From NCBI GenBank assembly GCA_016650435.1, contig JAENVT010000403.1:1-5097 (forward strand): DNA of 5,097 nt, given 5' to 3'. A program made the translations under genes and the position numbers. The notes beneath the pieces are model-generated. The model was not told where the DNA came from. It did no database searches and saw only the letters and a list, made by a program, of their open reading frames with translations. The stretch's first letter is position 1. Every line of letters begins with the position of its first letter. Source of the stretch: Ilumatobacteraceae bacterium (GTDB taxonomy: Bacteria > Actinomycetota > Acidimicrobiia > Acidimicrobiales > Ilumatobacteraceae). Shown piece after piece: positions 1-5,097 of this stretch.

Positions 1-551
1 TGGACGTGGTGGCCGCCGACGACATGCGAGTCACCGGAGTGTTGGCAACCCATTACCACGCCGACCACGTCGGCGGATCACTGATGGGGTACGCGATCGA
101 AGGCGTTGCCGCGCTGCTCGAGCAGGTTGACTGCCCGATCCATCTGCAGCGCGACGAGGTACCCTGGGTACGACGAACGACCGGAGTCAGCGACGATCAT
201 CTCGCTGCGCACGACGCCGGAGACACTGTGAACGTCGGCTCGATCGCGGTGTCGCTGATCCATACTCCTGGCCACACGCCGGGGAGCCAGTGCTTCCACG
301 TCGGCGACCGGCTGATCAGCGGCGACACGCTGTTCCTCGATGGCTGTGGCCGCACCGACCTGCCGGGCAGCAATCCCGAAGAGATGTACTACAGCCTGCA
401 GAAGCTGGCAGCGATGCCGTCGTCCACGGTGGTCTATCCGGGCCACCGGTACTCGCAGCCAGCGAGCGCGACCATGAAGACGATCCGCGACAACAACTAC
501 GTGTTCCGCCCAAAGTCCGCCGAGCAGTGGCTGCAGATGTTCGGCGGCTAG
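1..551 (+). CDS. MBL-fold metallohydrolase, glyoxalase II / persulfide dioxygenase-like (5' partial)
   Basis: This is the C-terminal part of a metallo-beta-lactamase-fold enzyme. The frame is open to the left edge (first full codon at 3), so the start is outside the window and the GTG codons at 6 and 9 are probably internal. Numbering from the codon at 6, the metal-binding signature THYHADH supplies H16, H18, D20 and H21. HTPGH supplies H90, SGDTLF supplies the bridging D107, and the late histidine is H147 in VYPGH. All ligands of a dinuclear hydrolase are therefore present. The CGRTD segment after D107 occurs in YcbL-type glyoxalase II-like proteins and in ETHE1-type persulfide dioxygenases. 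The likely role is cytoplasmic hydrolysis of a thioester such as S-lactoylglutathione, or sulfur oxidation of a low-molecular-weight persulfide; the sequence alone does not decide. The stop TAG (549-551) overlaps the stop of the opposing gene by 4 bp. Family assignment is confident, substrate is not. Confidence 0.9.
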   Translation, partial: DVVAADDMRVTGVLATHYHADHVGGSLMGYAIEGVAALLEQVDCPIHLQRDEVPWVRRTTGVSDDHLAAHDAGDTVNVGSIAVSLIHTPGHTPGSQCFHVGDRLISGDTLFLDGCGRTDLPGSNPEEMYYSLQKLAAMPSSTVVYPGHRYSQPASATMKTIRDNNYVFRPKSAEQWLQMFGG

Positions 552-1177
552 ATCACCAGGCTCAAGGCCAGCGACACGATCGCCACGTGGTAGGTGACCA
601 TGATGGCCACATGCATCCAGCGCCGTTCGGCGACGAACTGGCCCCAGCCAAGAATCGAATCGCTGATGATGAAAGCGGTTGCGCCGAGCATGATCAGCCA
701 GTTGCCCGTCGCCCATCCGAGCACACACATCGACGAGATCACCACGAGGTAGGCGCGCACCGGTATGCCGAATCCCTTGGCTGACGCACCGCGAACGATC
801 GGCACGCCGGCGATGCCGAGCAGTGCGGCGACGCCCACGATTGCGATACCCGACAACCCCCACCGGTCGAAACCGCGCTGCGCGAACATCACGATGAATG
901 CGATATGACCGAGCAGGAATGCCGCCAGGCCGACGACGAAACGGTCGACCGCAGGCAGCAGGGCAACGTCGCCGATCAGGCACAGCGCCAGGGCTACAAC
1001 GGCGACGATCGTCGCCGGGCGCGGTCCATCCGCACCTGCTGCAATCGCAATTGCCCCGACCGTTGTCAGCGGCTTGGAGATCAGCTCGACGCGATCGTTC
1101 ACCTTGACGCGCGAGTACCAGTTGGCGATCGCTGCGATCGCGGTTGCGATGCAGGTGAGCGTCAGCAGAACCCTCAA
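548..1177 (-). CDS. YhhN/TMEM86-family membrane protein (lysoplasmalogenase-like)
   Basis: The product is a 209-residue, very hydrophobic protein with about seven or eight predicted membrane segments, the usual size for the YhhN family. Recognisable family signatures are SKPL (34-37) after the first helix, IGD (68-70), LLGH (88-91), GA (165-166) followed by SD (172-173), and a C-terminal TYH (195-197). Characterised relatives such as TMEM86B hydrolyse the vinyl-ether bond of lysoplasmalogens. Most bacterial members have no proven substrate, so the enzymatic role is inferred from family. The start is TTG at 1177-1175, inside the stop of the upstream exporter gene (shared TTGA). I see no Shine-Dalgarno in front of it, so initiation probably depends on ribosomes finishing the exporter. 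A later start is possible but would cut into the first helix. The gene ends tail to tail with the MBL hydrolase, leaving no room for a terminator between them. Confidence 0.85.
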   Translation of the reverse strand: MRVLLTLTCIATAIAAIANWYSRVKVNDRVELISKPLTTVGAIAIAAGADGPRPATIVAVVALALCLIGDVALLPAVDRFVVGLAAFLLGHIAFIVMFAQRGFDRWGLSGIAIVGVAALLGIAGVPIVRGASAKGFGIPVRAYLVVISSMCVLGWATGNWLIMLGATAFIISDSILGWGQFVAERRWMHVAIMVTYHVAIVSLALSLVI

Positions 1178-1920
1178 ATGACGGCATTCACGATGGCGCT
1201 GATTGCCGCGGCGACCAGCAGCAGCAGCACCAGCCAGCGGAAGCGTTCGCCGTGCACATGTTTGCGAATGGGGAACCCGAGGAGTTGCCCGACGAACATC
1301 GCCGGAATGGTGACCGCCGATGCGATCAAGCCATCGCGGGTGATCTTGCCGGAGGCGATGAACAGCGCCAATCCGCCAATGTTGCTGAGCGCGAAAATCG
1401 TCGAGATCGTCGCCCGAAAGGTGACCGCCGAGAGCTGCCGCGCTTGCAACGCGAAGACCAGTGGCGGGCCGTTGGTCGACAACGACGTGGCCAACACTCC
1501 AGAGACAAAACCGGTGCCGTAGTCGAGACGCGGGCCGAAGTGATGCAAGTTGACGCGTAGCGCTAGCAGCACGACGGCGGCGAGCACCGCGATGCCGAGC
1601 AGGAAGCGCAAGACGTTGTCGTCGACCATGATGAACACCAGGAGCCCGAGTGGCATCCCGATGTACGACCCAATGGTCATCCTCTTGACGAGGATCTTGT
1701 CGGCTTCGGCGCGGCCTTTGTAGGCCTGCCAGCTTGTGACGAACACTCCGGTCAGCGAGCTGACGACGACCGCGACCTTGGGCTCGATTGCCAATGTCAT
1801 CAATGGCACCGAAAGCAGCGCAAAGCCGAAGCCGGCCACGATCTGCATGAACGCTGCAATAAAAACCGCTATCCCAACGACAATCAGTTGGGCGGTGGTC
1901 ACGAGCATCGATTCTGACAC
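1174..1920 (-). CDS. TauE/SafE-family sulfite/anion exporter
   Basis: The product is an integral membrane permease of about 248 residues, typical for the TauE/SafE (formerly DUF81) family. It shows the internal two-fold layout: the first half carries GFGFALLSVPL (30-40) after helix 1, and the second half has GVLATSLSTNGPP (141-153), the family's TNGPP-type loop, with hydrophobic helices in between. Members export sulfite, sulfoacetate, other organosulfonates or small anions; the substrate here is unknown. Two starts are possible. GTG at 1920 has AGGCGG (1932-1927, one mismatch to AGGAGG) six bases upstream. ATG at 1908 is four codons later and has no visible Shine-Dalgarno. I chose GTG. The reading frame stays open far upstream over the divergent oxygenase gene, but that extension has no membrane or family character. 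The gene is followed directly, with a 4-bp overlap, by the YhhN-like gene. Confidence 0.88.
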   Translation of the reverse strand: MSESMLVTTAQLIVVGIAVFIAAFMQIVAGFGFALLSVPLMTLAIEPKVAVVVSSLTGVFVTSWQAYKGRAEADKILVKRMTIGSYIGMPLGLLVFIMVDDNVLRFLLGIAVLAAVVLLALRVNLHHFGPRLDYGTGFVSGVLATSLSTNGPPLVFALQARQLSAVTFRATISTIFALSNIGGLALFIASGKITRDGLIASAVTIPAMFVGQLLGFPIRKHVHGERFRWLVLLLLVAAAISAIVNAVI

Positions 1921-1926
1921 GGCAAG

Positions 1927-1932
1927 CCGCCT
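1927..1932 (-). promoter_or_regulatory. Candidate ribosome binding site for the TauE/SafE gene
   Basis: On the minus strand this reads AGGCGG, five of six bases matching AGGAGG, six bases before the GTG at 1920. It is the reason for preferring GTG over the ATG at 1908, whose upstream bases contain no purine-rich stretch of this kind. A single mismatch in GC-rich DNA could be chance. Confidence 0.4.
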
Positions 1933-1937
1933 ACGCT
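1932..1937 (+). promoter_or_regulatory. Possible -10 element for leaderless transcription of the oxygenase gene
   Basis: TACGCT fits the TANNNT form of a sigma-70-like -10 box and ends seven bases before the ATG at 1945, the spacing expected if the transcript begins at the start codon. The only Shine-Dalgarno-like bases (GGAG, 1940-1943) lie one base from the ATG, too close to work normally, which supports a leaderless reading. I see no convincing -35 box. The match is short and could be chance. Confidence 0.22.
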
Positions 1938-1944
1938 GCGGAGC

Positions 1945-2913
1945 ATGCTGCCGGTCATCGACATCGCCTCGACCAGGGCTCCCGCAGAGATCGACGCAGC
2001 GTGTCGCGAGTTCGGTTTCTTCGCGATCCGCAACCACGGAGTCAGCGACGAGTTGCGTGAAGCGGTCTTGCGCGTTGCAATCGAGTTCTTTGCTCTCAGC
2101 GAGGACGAAAAAGCACACGTCGCCCTGGCGCGTGGAGGGCCTGCGTGGCGTGGATGGTTTCCACTTGGCGGCGAACTCACTTCGGGAGTGCCGGATCTGA
2201 AGGAGGGCTACTACTTCGGCCGCGAGCTGCCGGCGGACCACAGGCCGATGCACGGCCCCAACATCTGGCCAAGCGAACCGGCGTTGTGGCGGCCGTTGGT
2301 CTTCCAGTGGATGGACACGATTGAGCCGCTGGCGCAGCGGGTGCTGTCGCTGATGGCTCGCGGCTTGGGGTTGGAACCCGAGTTCTTCCGCAACGGTCTC
2401 ACCGCTGATCCCACGCCGCTGTTTCGCATCTTCCGGTATCCACCGCATCCGCCTGACGTTGCCGACCGATGGGGAGTTGCCGAGCACAGCGACTACGGCC
2501 TGCTGACGCTCCTCGCTCACGACGGCAGAGCGGGGCTGCAGGTCAAAGTCGACGACAAGTGGATCGACGCGCCGCACGATCCCCAGCTGATCATCTGCAA
2601 CCTCGGCGACATGCTCGACCGTCTGACCGCCGGCCGGTACCGCTCGACGCCGCACCGAGCGCGCAACGACTCGAAGAGCGATCGATACTCAATGCCGTTC
2701 TTCCTCGATCCCGGCTGGGACGCGGTGATCGAAACGATTGATCTCGACGATGACTGGGCGACGCCCGTCGACGCCGACCGGCGCTGGGATCGCGCCAACC
2801 TGCGCGATCTCGAGGGCACATATGGGGACTGGCTGACAGCCAAGGTCAGCAAGGTCTTTCCCGACCTCGCCCAAGCCGTGATCGATCGCCAGAAGCCGGG
2901 TCTCAGCGACTGA
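1945..2913 (+). CDS. 2-oxoglutarate/Fe(II)-dependent dioxygenase, isopenicillin N synthase-like
   Basis: The product is a complete 322-residue non-haem iron dioxygenase, normal length for this class. The N-terminal DIOX_N domain begins at once with LPVIDIA (2-8), then FGFFAIRNHGV (23-33) and the substrate-pocket segment PDLKEGYYFGRE (83-94). The C-terminal jelly-roll has the iron ligands H181 and D183 in the HSD motif and the distal H237 in STPHR, preceded by GDMLDRLTAGRY (221-232). R247 and S249 (RYS) form the RxS motif that binds the 2-oxoglutarate carboxylate. All catalytic residues are intact, so it should couple 2-oxoglutarate decarboxylation to oxidation of an unknown small substrate in the cytoplasm. 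The class includes ethylene-forming, gibberellin and flavonoid oxidases and many bacterial proteins of unknown substrate. ATG at 1945 is the only reasonable start: an in-frame stop lies at 1915-1917 and the family N-terminus begins at residue 2. Its 3' end overlaps the convergent GNAT gene by 11 bp. Confidence 0.92.
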   Translation: MLPVIDIASTRAPAEIDAACREFGFFAIRNHGVSDELREAVLRVAIEFFALSEDEKAHVALARGGPAWRGWFPLGGELTSGVPDLKEGYYFGRELPADHRPMHGPNIWPSEPALWRPLVFQWMDTIEPLAQRVLSLMARGLGLEPEFFRNGLTADPTPLFRIFRYPPHPPDVADRWGVAEHSDYGLLTLLAHDGRAGLQVKVDDKWIDAPHDPQLIICNLGDMLDRLTAGRYRSTPHRARNDSKSDRYSMPFFLDPGWDAVIETIDLDDDWATPVDADRRWDRANLRDLEGTYGDWLTAKVSKVFPDLAQAVIDRQKPGLSD

Positions 2914-3577
2914 AGGTGTACGTGCGGGCGTCGCGGTCGACGTCGGTCGCCCGCCAGCCGTCGACCAGCAGCGGCAACATAGCTTCACGCAGCGCGACGC
3001 GGGCATGGAGCGCAGCCGCCCCTGCCGCGGCAATCTCGTCGGCGCTGACCATCGGCACAGCGACCTCGGCCGATTCCCCGCCGGCGAATCGGGGGCCAAC
3101 CAGATCCCACTCGACCACCAATCGATCGCTCGGCAGACCACCGTTGATACCGCCCATTGGCCCGTACAAGTTGGGGTGATACCCAACGCCAATCGCACCG
3201 AGCGAACGCAGGTTGAGATGGGCGTTGGGGAGCTGCAGCGGGTCGAACGTCCAGCGCATCGCGGTGTGCCCGTTGGCCAAGCACCACTCGCGTTGCTGCT
3301 GCTTCAGGGCAACCCCAAGACCGGTTCGCCGATAGTCGGGGTCGACAGCGAGATAGTGAGAGTGCAGCACGTCCGGTTGCCTGGTCGCGAAGCCGTACAC
3401 CGATCCGACGAGACGATCGCCATCGAAGGCACCGATCGCCATGCCACCCTCGCTGATCGTCGCCACGAGCATGTTGACCCGCACCAACTCGTCGGGAGTG
3501 CCCCACACACGAGACTCCAGAACCGGCATTTTGGCAAGCTCCTCGGCGGTCCGGAGCTCACGAAACTCGATGGTCAC
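2903..3577 (-). CDS. GNAT-superfamily N-acyltransferase (COG3375 type), candidate amino acid N-succinyltransferase
   Basis: The product is a 224-residue cytoplasmic acyltransferase. Residues 44-101 form the GNAT core: strands GMAIGAF and LVGSVYGF, then HYLAVDPDYRRTGLG (74-88), whose R84-T85-G86-L87-G88 is the RxGxG loop that binds the acyl-CoA pyrophosphate. After it come features specific to the COG3375 group: MRWTFDPLQ (107-115), NAHLNLRSLGA (118-128), NLYG (136-139) and GLPSDR (147-152) followed by VVEW (154-157). In Geobacillus kaustophilus a GNAT protein encoded beside the NSAR racemase was shown to be a D-amino acid N-succinyltransferase. The neighbour here is an OSBS/NSAR enzyme, so the same role is a reasonable inference, but the acyl group and acceptor are unproven. 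The start is GTG at 3577, overlapping the stop of the upstream gene as GTGA, with GGAGGT at 3592-3587 nine bases before it. This is the last gene of the operon visible here. Confidence 0.88.
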   Translation of the reverse strand: MTIEFRELRTAEELAKMPVLESRVWGTPDELVRVNMLVATISEGGMAIGAFDGDRLVGSVYGFATRQPDVLHSHYLAVDPDYRRTGLGVALKQQQREWCLANGHTAMRWTFDPLQLPNAHLNLRSLGAIGVGYHPNLYGPMGGINGGLPSDRLVVEWDLVGPRFAGGESAEVAVPMVSADEIAAAGAAALHARVALREAMLPLLVDGWRATDVDRDARTYTFSR

Positions 3578-4677
3578 CGACGCACGACCTCCACGGTCTG
3601 CGTCACGGTCTCGAGGAACGGTCGATCGAGGGTGACCCCGATGCCGGGGCCAGGTGGCACCGGCATGATCCCGTCAGTGGCCTCCAACCCTTGCTCGGTG
3701 ATGTCGCGTGCGTACGTGCGACTGGCCGAGGCAGTATCACCCGGATACACGAAGCCAGGCATGGTGGCGACGTGGATGTTGTGAGCGCGGCCGATACCGG
3801 TCTCGAGCATGCCTCCGCACCACATCGGTACGCCGCGATCGACACACAGGTCGTGGATACGTTTCGTCGCCGCCAGGCCGCCGACCCTGCCGATCTTCAC
3901 GTTCACCACCTTGCACGCCGCCAGGTCGAGCGCCGCCTTGACGCGGGCCGGCGATGTCAACGTCTCGTCGAGACACAGCGGCGTCTCCATTTGTGGTGCG
4001 AGGGTTGCATGATCGACGAGGTCGTCCCAATGCAGCGGCTGCTCGATGTAGTGGAGGCCGAACTGATCGATCTTCTTGAGGATGTCGATGTCGTCGAGGG
4101 TGTACGCCGAGTTGGCGTCGACGGTCAGCTCGATGTCGGGGAACTCGGCGCGCACAGCAGACAGCAGCTCGACGTCCCATCCCGGCTCGATCTTCAGCTT
4201 GATGCGCTTGTACCCCTGCTCCACATGCCTCGCAACAGAGGCCACGGTTTCGGGCACCGGGTTCATGCCCAAGCTGGCACCGACCGGGATCTCGGTTCGC
4301 TCGCCGCCGAGCAGGGACTGCATCGGTACGCCGAGCTGGCGGGCGTGACAGTCCCACACCGCCAGTTCGAGCGCCGACTTGGCCATCGGGTTGCCGCGCC
4401 ATCCCTTCCACGAGTCGACCAACGTCATCGGATCGTCGCAGTCGTTGTTGAGCAGCGACGGGATAAGGGCTTCACGAAGCAGGTGCAGCGCGCCCGGAAT
4501 CGACTCCTCGCGGTATGCGGGCAATGTGTCCATGACACCTTCGCCATACCCCTCGACACCCTCGGATTTCACGGTCACGATCACGGCGGTCTTCTCGGTC
4601 TCGGCGGCGAACGACGTCTTGAACACCGACTTGTAGGGCAGGCGCACGACCCGCAACTCGACTTCGTCAACATGCAT
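3574..4677 (-). CDS. o-succinylbenzoate synthase / N-succinylamino acid racemase family enzyme (enolase superfamily)
   Basis: The product is a complete 367-residue enolase-superfamily enzyme of the muconate lactonizing enzyme subgroup, of normal length. The N-terminal capping domain starts with VELRVVRLPYKSVFKTSF (6-23), typical of MenC type 2. The barrel has the full catalytic set: K160 and K162 in KLK, magnesium ligands D187 (DAN), E212 (IEQP) and D237 (LDET), and the opposing base K261 (VKIGRVGG). MGGINGG-type capping contacts are not needed for this assignment. The family either dehydrates SHCHC to o-succinylbenzoate in menaquinone synthesis, racemises N-succinylamino acids, or does both. 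R264, three residues after K261, corresponds to the second-shell arginine reported to favour racemase activity in NSAR/OSBS enzymes. There are no other menaquinone genes here, and a GNAT acyltransferase is coupled downstream. I therefore prefer the racemase role, with OSBS activity as the alternative. The ATG at 4677 has AGGAG six bases upstream. Confidence 0.92.
   Translation of the reverse strand: MHVDEVELRVVRLPYKSVFKTSFAAETEKTAVIVTVKSEGVEGYGEGVMDTLPAYREESIPGALHLLREALIPSLLNNDCDDPMTLVDSWKGWRGNPMAKSALELAVWDCHARQLGVPMQSLLGGERTEIPVGASLGMNPVPETVASVARHVEQGYKRIKLKIEPGWDVELLSAVRAEFPDIELTVDANSAYTLDDIDILKKIDQFGLHYIEQPLHWDDLVDHATLAPQMETPLCLDETLTSPARVKAALDLAACKVVNVKIGRVGGLAATKRIHDLCVDRGVPMWCGGMLETGIGRAHNIHVATMPGFVYPGDTASASRTYARDITEQGLEATDGIMPVPPGPGIGVTLDRPFLETVTQTVEVVRR
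3587..3592 (-). promoter_or_regulatory. Ribosome binding site for the GNAT gene
   Basis: GGAGGT on the minus strand lies nine bases upstream of the GTG at 3577 and inside the 3' end of the racemase gene. It fixes GTG as the start and, with the GTGA stop/start overlap, indicates coupled translation of the two proteins. Confidence 0.65.
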
Positions 4678-4683
4678 GTCGTA

Positions 4684-4688
4684 CTCCT
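4684..4688 (-). promoter_or_regulatory. Ribosome binding site for the OSBS/NSAR gene
   Basis: AGGAG on the minus strand lies six bases before the ATG at 4677. It overlaps the TAG stop codon (4689-4687) of the upstream carboxyltransferase, so ribosomes that terminate there are placed to re-initiate. This supports one operon and decides the start. Confidence 0.75.
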
Positions 4689-5097
4689 ACCAGGTATCGA
4701 TGTTGGGGCGCTTCTTGCCGACGCGTGGTTGCGGTAGCGGCGAGGAATTGAGGATGGCAGCAAGCCACCGTCGGGTGTCAGCGGGATCGATGACGTCGTC
4801 GATTTCAAAATGGGATGCGGCGTTCAACGCCTTGCCATGTTCGTACATGCTGGCAACACGATCTTGAAAACTTTGCTCACGCAATTTCGGGTCCTCAATG
4901 GCCTCGAGTTCGCGCCGGTATCCCAGCCGAACAGCACCCTCCAGGCCCATGCCGCCGAACTCGCCGGTCGGCCAGGCAACGCACGCGGCAGGCGCCTTGG
5001 TGCTGCCTCCCATCATCGCTTGCGCACCGAGGCCGTAGCTCTTGCGCAGCACGATGCTGGCCATCGGGACCGTGACGTTGGCACCCGTCACGAACAA
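4687..5097 (-). CDS. Acyl-CoA carboxylase carboxyltransferase (beta) subunit, C-terminal part (5' partial)
   Basis: Only the last 136 residues are in the window; the frame runs off the right edge, and the TTG codon there is probably an internal leucine. The segment matches the C-terminal half-domain of biotin-dependent carboxyltransferases (COG4799; propionyl-, acetyl- and methylmalonyl-CoA carboxylase beta chains). It has VPMASIVLRKSYG (10-22), AWPTGEFGGMGLEGAV (41-56), then a helical region and the family's terminal FEIDDVIDPADTRRWL (97-112). The last 20 residues are a proline- and lysine-rich tail. The complete subunit would transfer carboxyl from carboxybiotin to an acyl-CoA in the cytoplasm, together with a biotin carboxylase/BCCP chain that is not visible here. 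At the site corresponding to KxxGGAYDVM of propionyl-CoA carboxylases this protein has KSYGLGAQAM, so it belongs to a divergent subgroup and its acyl-CoA substrate is not predictable. Nine bases separate its stop from the OSBS/NSAR start. Confidence 0.9.
   Translation of the reverse strand: MFVTGANVTVPMASIVLRKSYGLGAQAMMGGSTKAPAACVAWPTGEFGGMGLEGAVRLGYRRELEAIEDPKLREQSFQDRVASMYEHGKALNAASHFEIDDVIDPADTRRWLAAILNSSPLPQPRVGKKRPNIDTW

Noticed and set aside
1125..1141. Two adjacent GCGATCGC palindromes (1125-1132 and 1134-1141)
   Set aside because: They resemble the cyanobacterial HIP1 octamer. Here they encode the Ala/Ile-rich first helix of the YhhN protein using common GCG/ATC-type codons, so they are explained by coding, and nothing else points to a cyanobacterium.
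78..1187. Long open frame (369 codons) on the minus strand across the MBL and YhhN genes
   Set aside because: It is arginine- and glycine-rich with no family motifs, and it conflicts with two well-supported genes.
1921..2655. N-terminal extension of the exporter frame, antisense to the oxygenase
   Set aside because: The frame is open, but the extension is Arg/Gln-rich with no membrane segment, and TauE/SafE proteins normally begin just before the first helix. The oxygenase on the other strand is complete.
2905..2960. Possible terminator between the oxygenase and GNAT genes
   Set aside because: There is no clear inverted repeat followed by T residues, and the region is fully coding on the minus strand.
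3574..4677. Naming the enolase-superfamily gene menC
   Set aside because: The family fits, but no menaquinone genes are nearby and the context and R264 favour racemase activity, so the symbol would overstate what is known.
3691..4737. Long open frame (348 codons) on the + strand across the OSBS/NSAR gene
   Set aside because: It lies antisense to a gene with all its catalytic residues. Its translation is rich in Arg, His and Asp with no recognisable domain, the usual shadow in GC-rich DNA.

Overview
The window is compact, high-GC bacterial chromosome (clearly above 60% G+C by eye). It has six protein genes, two of them cut by the window edges, and almost no non-coding DNA. The GTG and TTG starts, 4-bp stop/start overlaps, short spacers and family content suggest a free-living heterotroph, most likely an actinobacterium. 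The lineage is an inference; no rRNA or marker gene is present. I see no tRNA or rRNA gene, insertion sequence, CRISPR array, prophage gene or integration site.

Left part (1-1920): the C-terminal part of a metallo-beta-lactamase-fold hydrolase of the glyoxalase II / persulfide dioxygenase type runs on the + strand. It ends tail to tail, with a 4-bp overlap, against a two-gene minus-strand unit. That unit is a TauE/SafE-type anion exporter followed by a YhhN/TMEM86-type (lysoplasmalogenase family) membrane protein. The second gene starts with TTG inside the stop of the first (TTGA overlap), so the pair is probably translationally coupled.

Middle (1945-2913): a complete 2-oxoglutarate/Fe(II) dioxygenase of the isopenicillin-N-synthase-like class lies on the + strand. 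It is divergent from the exporter with only about 24-36 bp between them, and its 3' end overlaps the next minus-strand gene by 11 bp.

Right part (2903-5097, minus strand): a tight three-gene operon, transcribed from the right edge leftwards. It holds the C-terminus of a biotin-dependent acyl-CoA carboxyltransferase, then an enolase-superfamily enzyme of the o-succinylbenzoate synthase / N-succinylamino acid racemase (OSBS/NSAR) group, then a COG3375-type GNAT acyltransferase. Spacings are +9 bp and a 4-bp GTGA overlap, with good Shine-Dalgarno sequences.

The most interesting element is this right-hand operon. An NSAR-type racemase next to a COG3375 GNAT acyltransferase matches the core of the described Geobacillus pathway that converts D-amino acids to L-amino acids through N-succinyl intermediates. 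Here it is joined to an acyl-CoA carboxyltransferase, and no desuccinylase is visible. This suggests a variant in which a carboxylated acyl-CoA might be the acyl donor. That is a hypothesis from gene order and motifs only.
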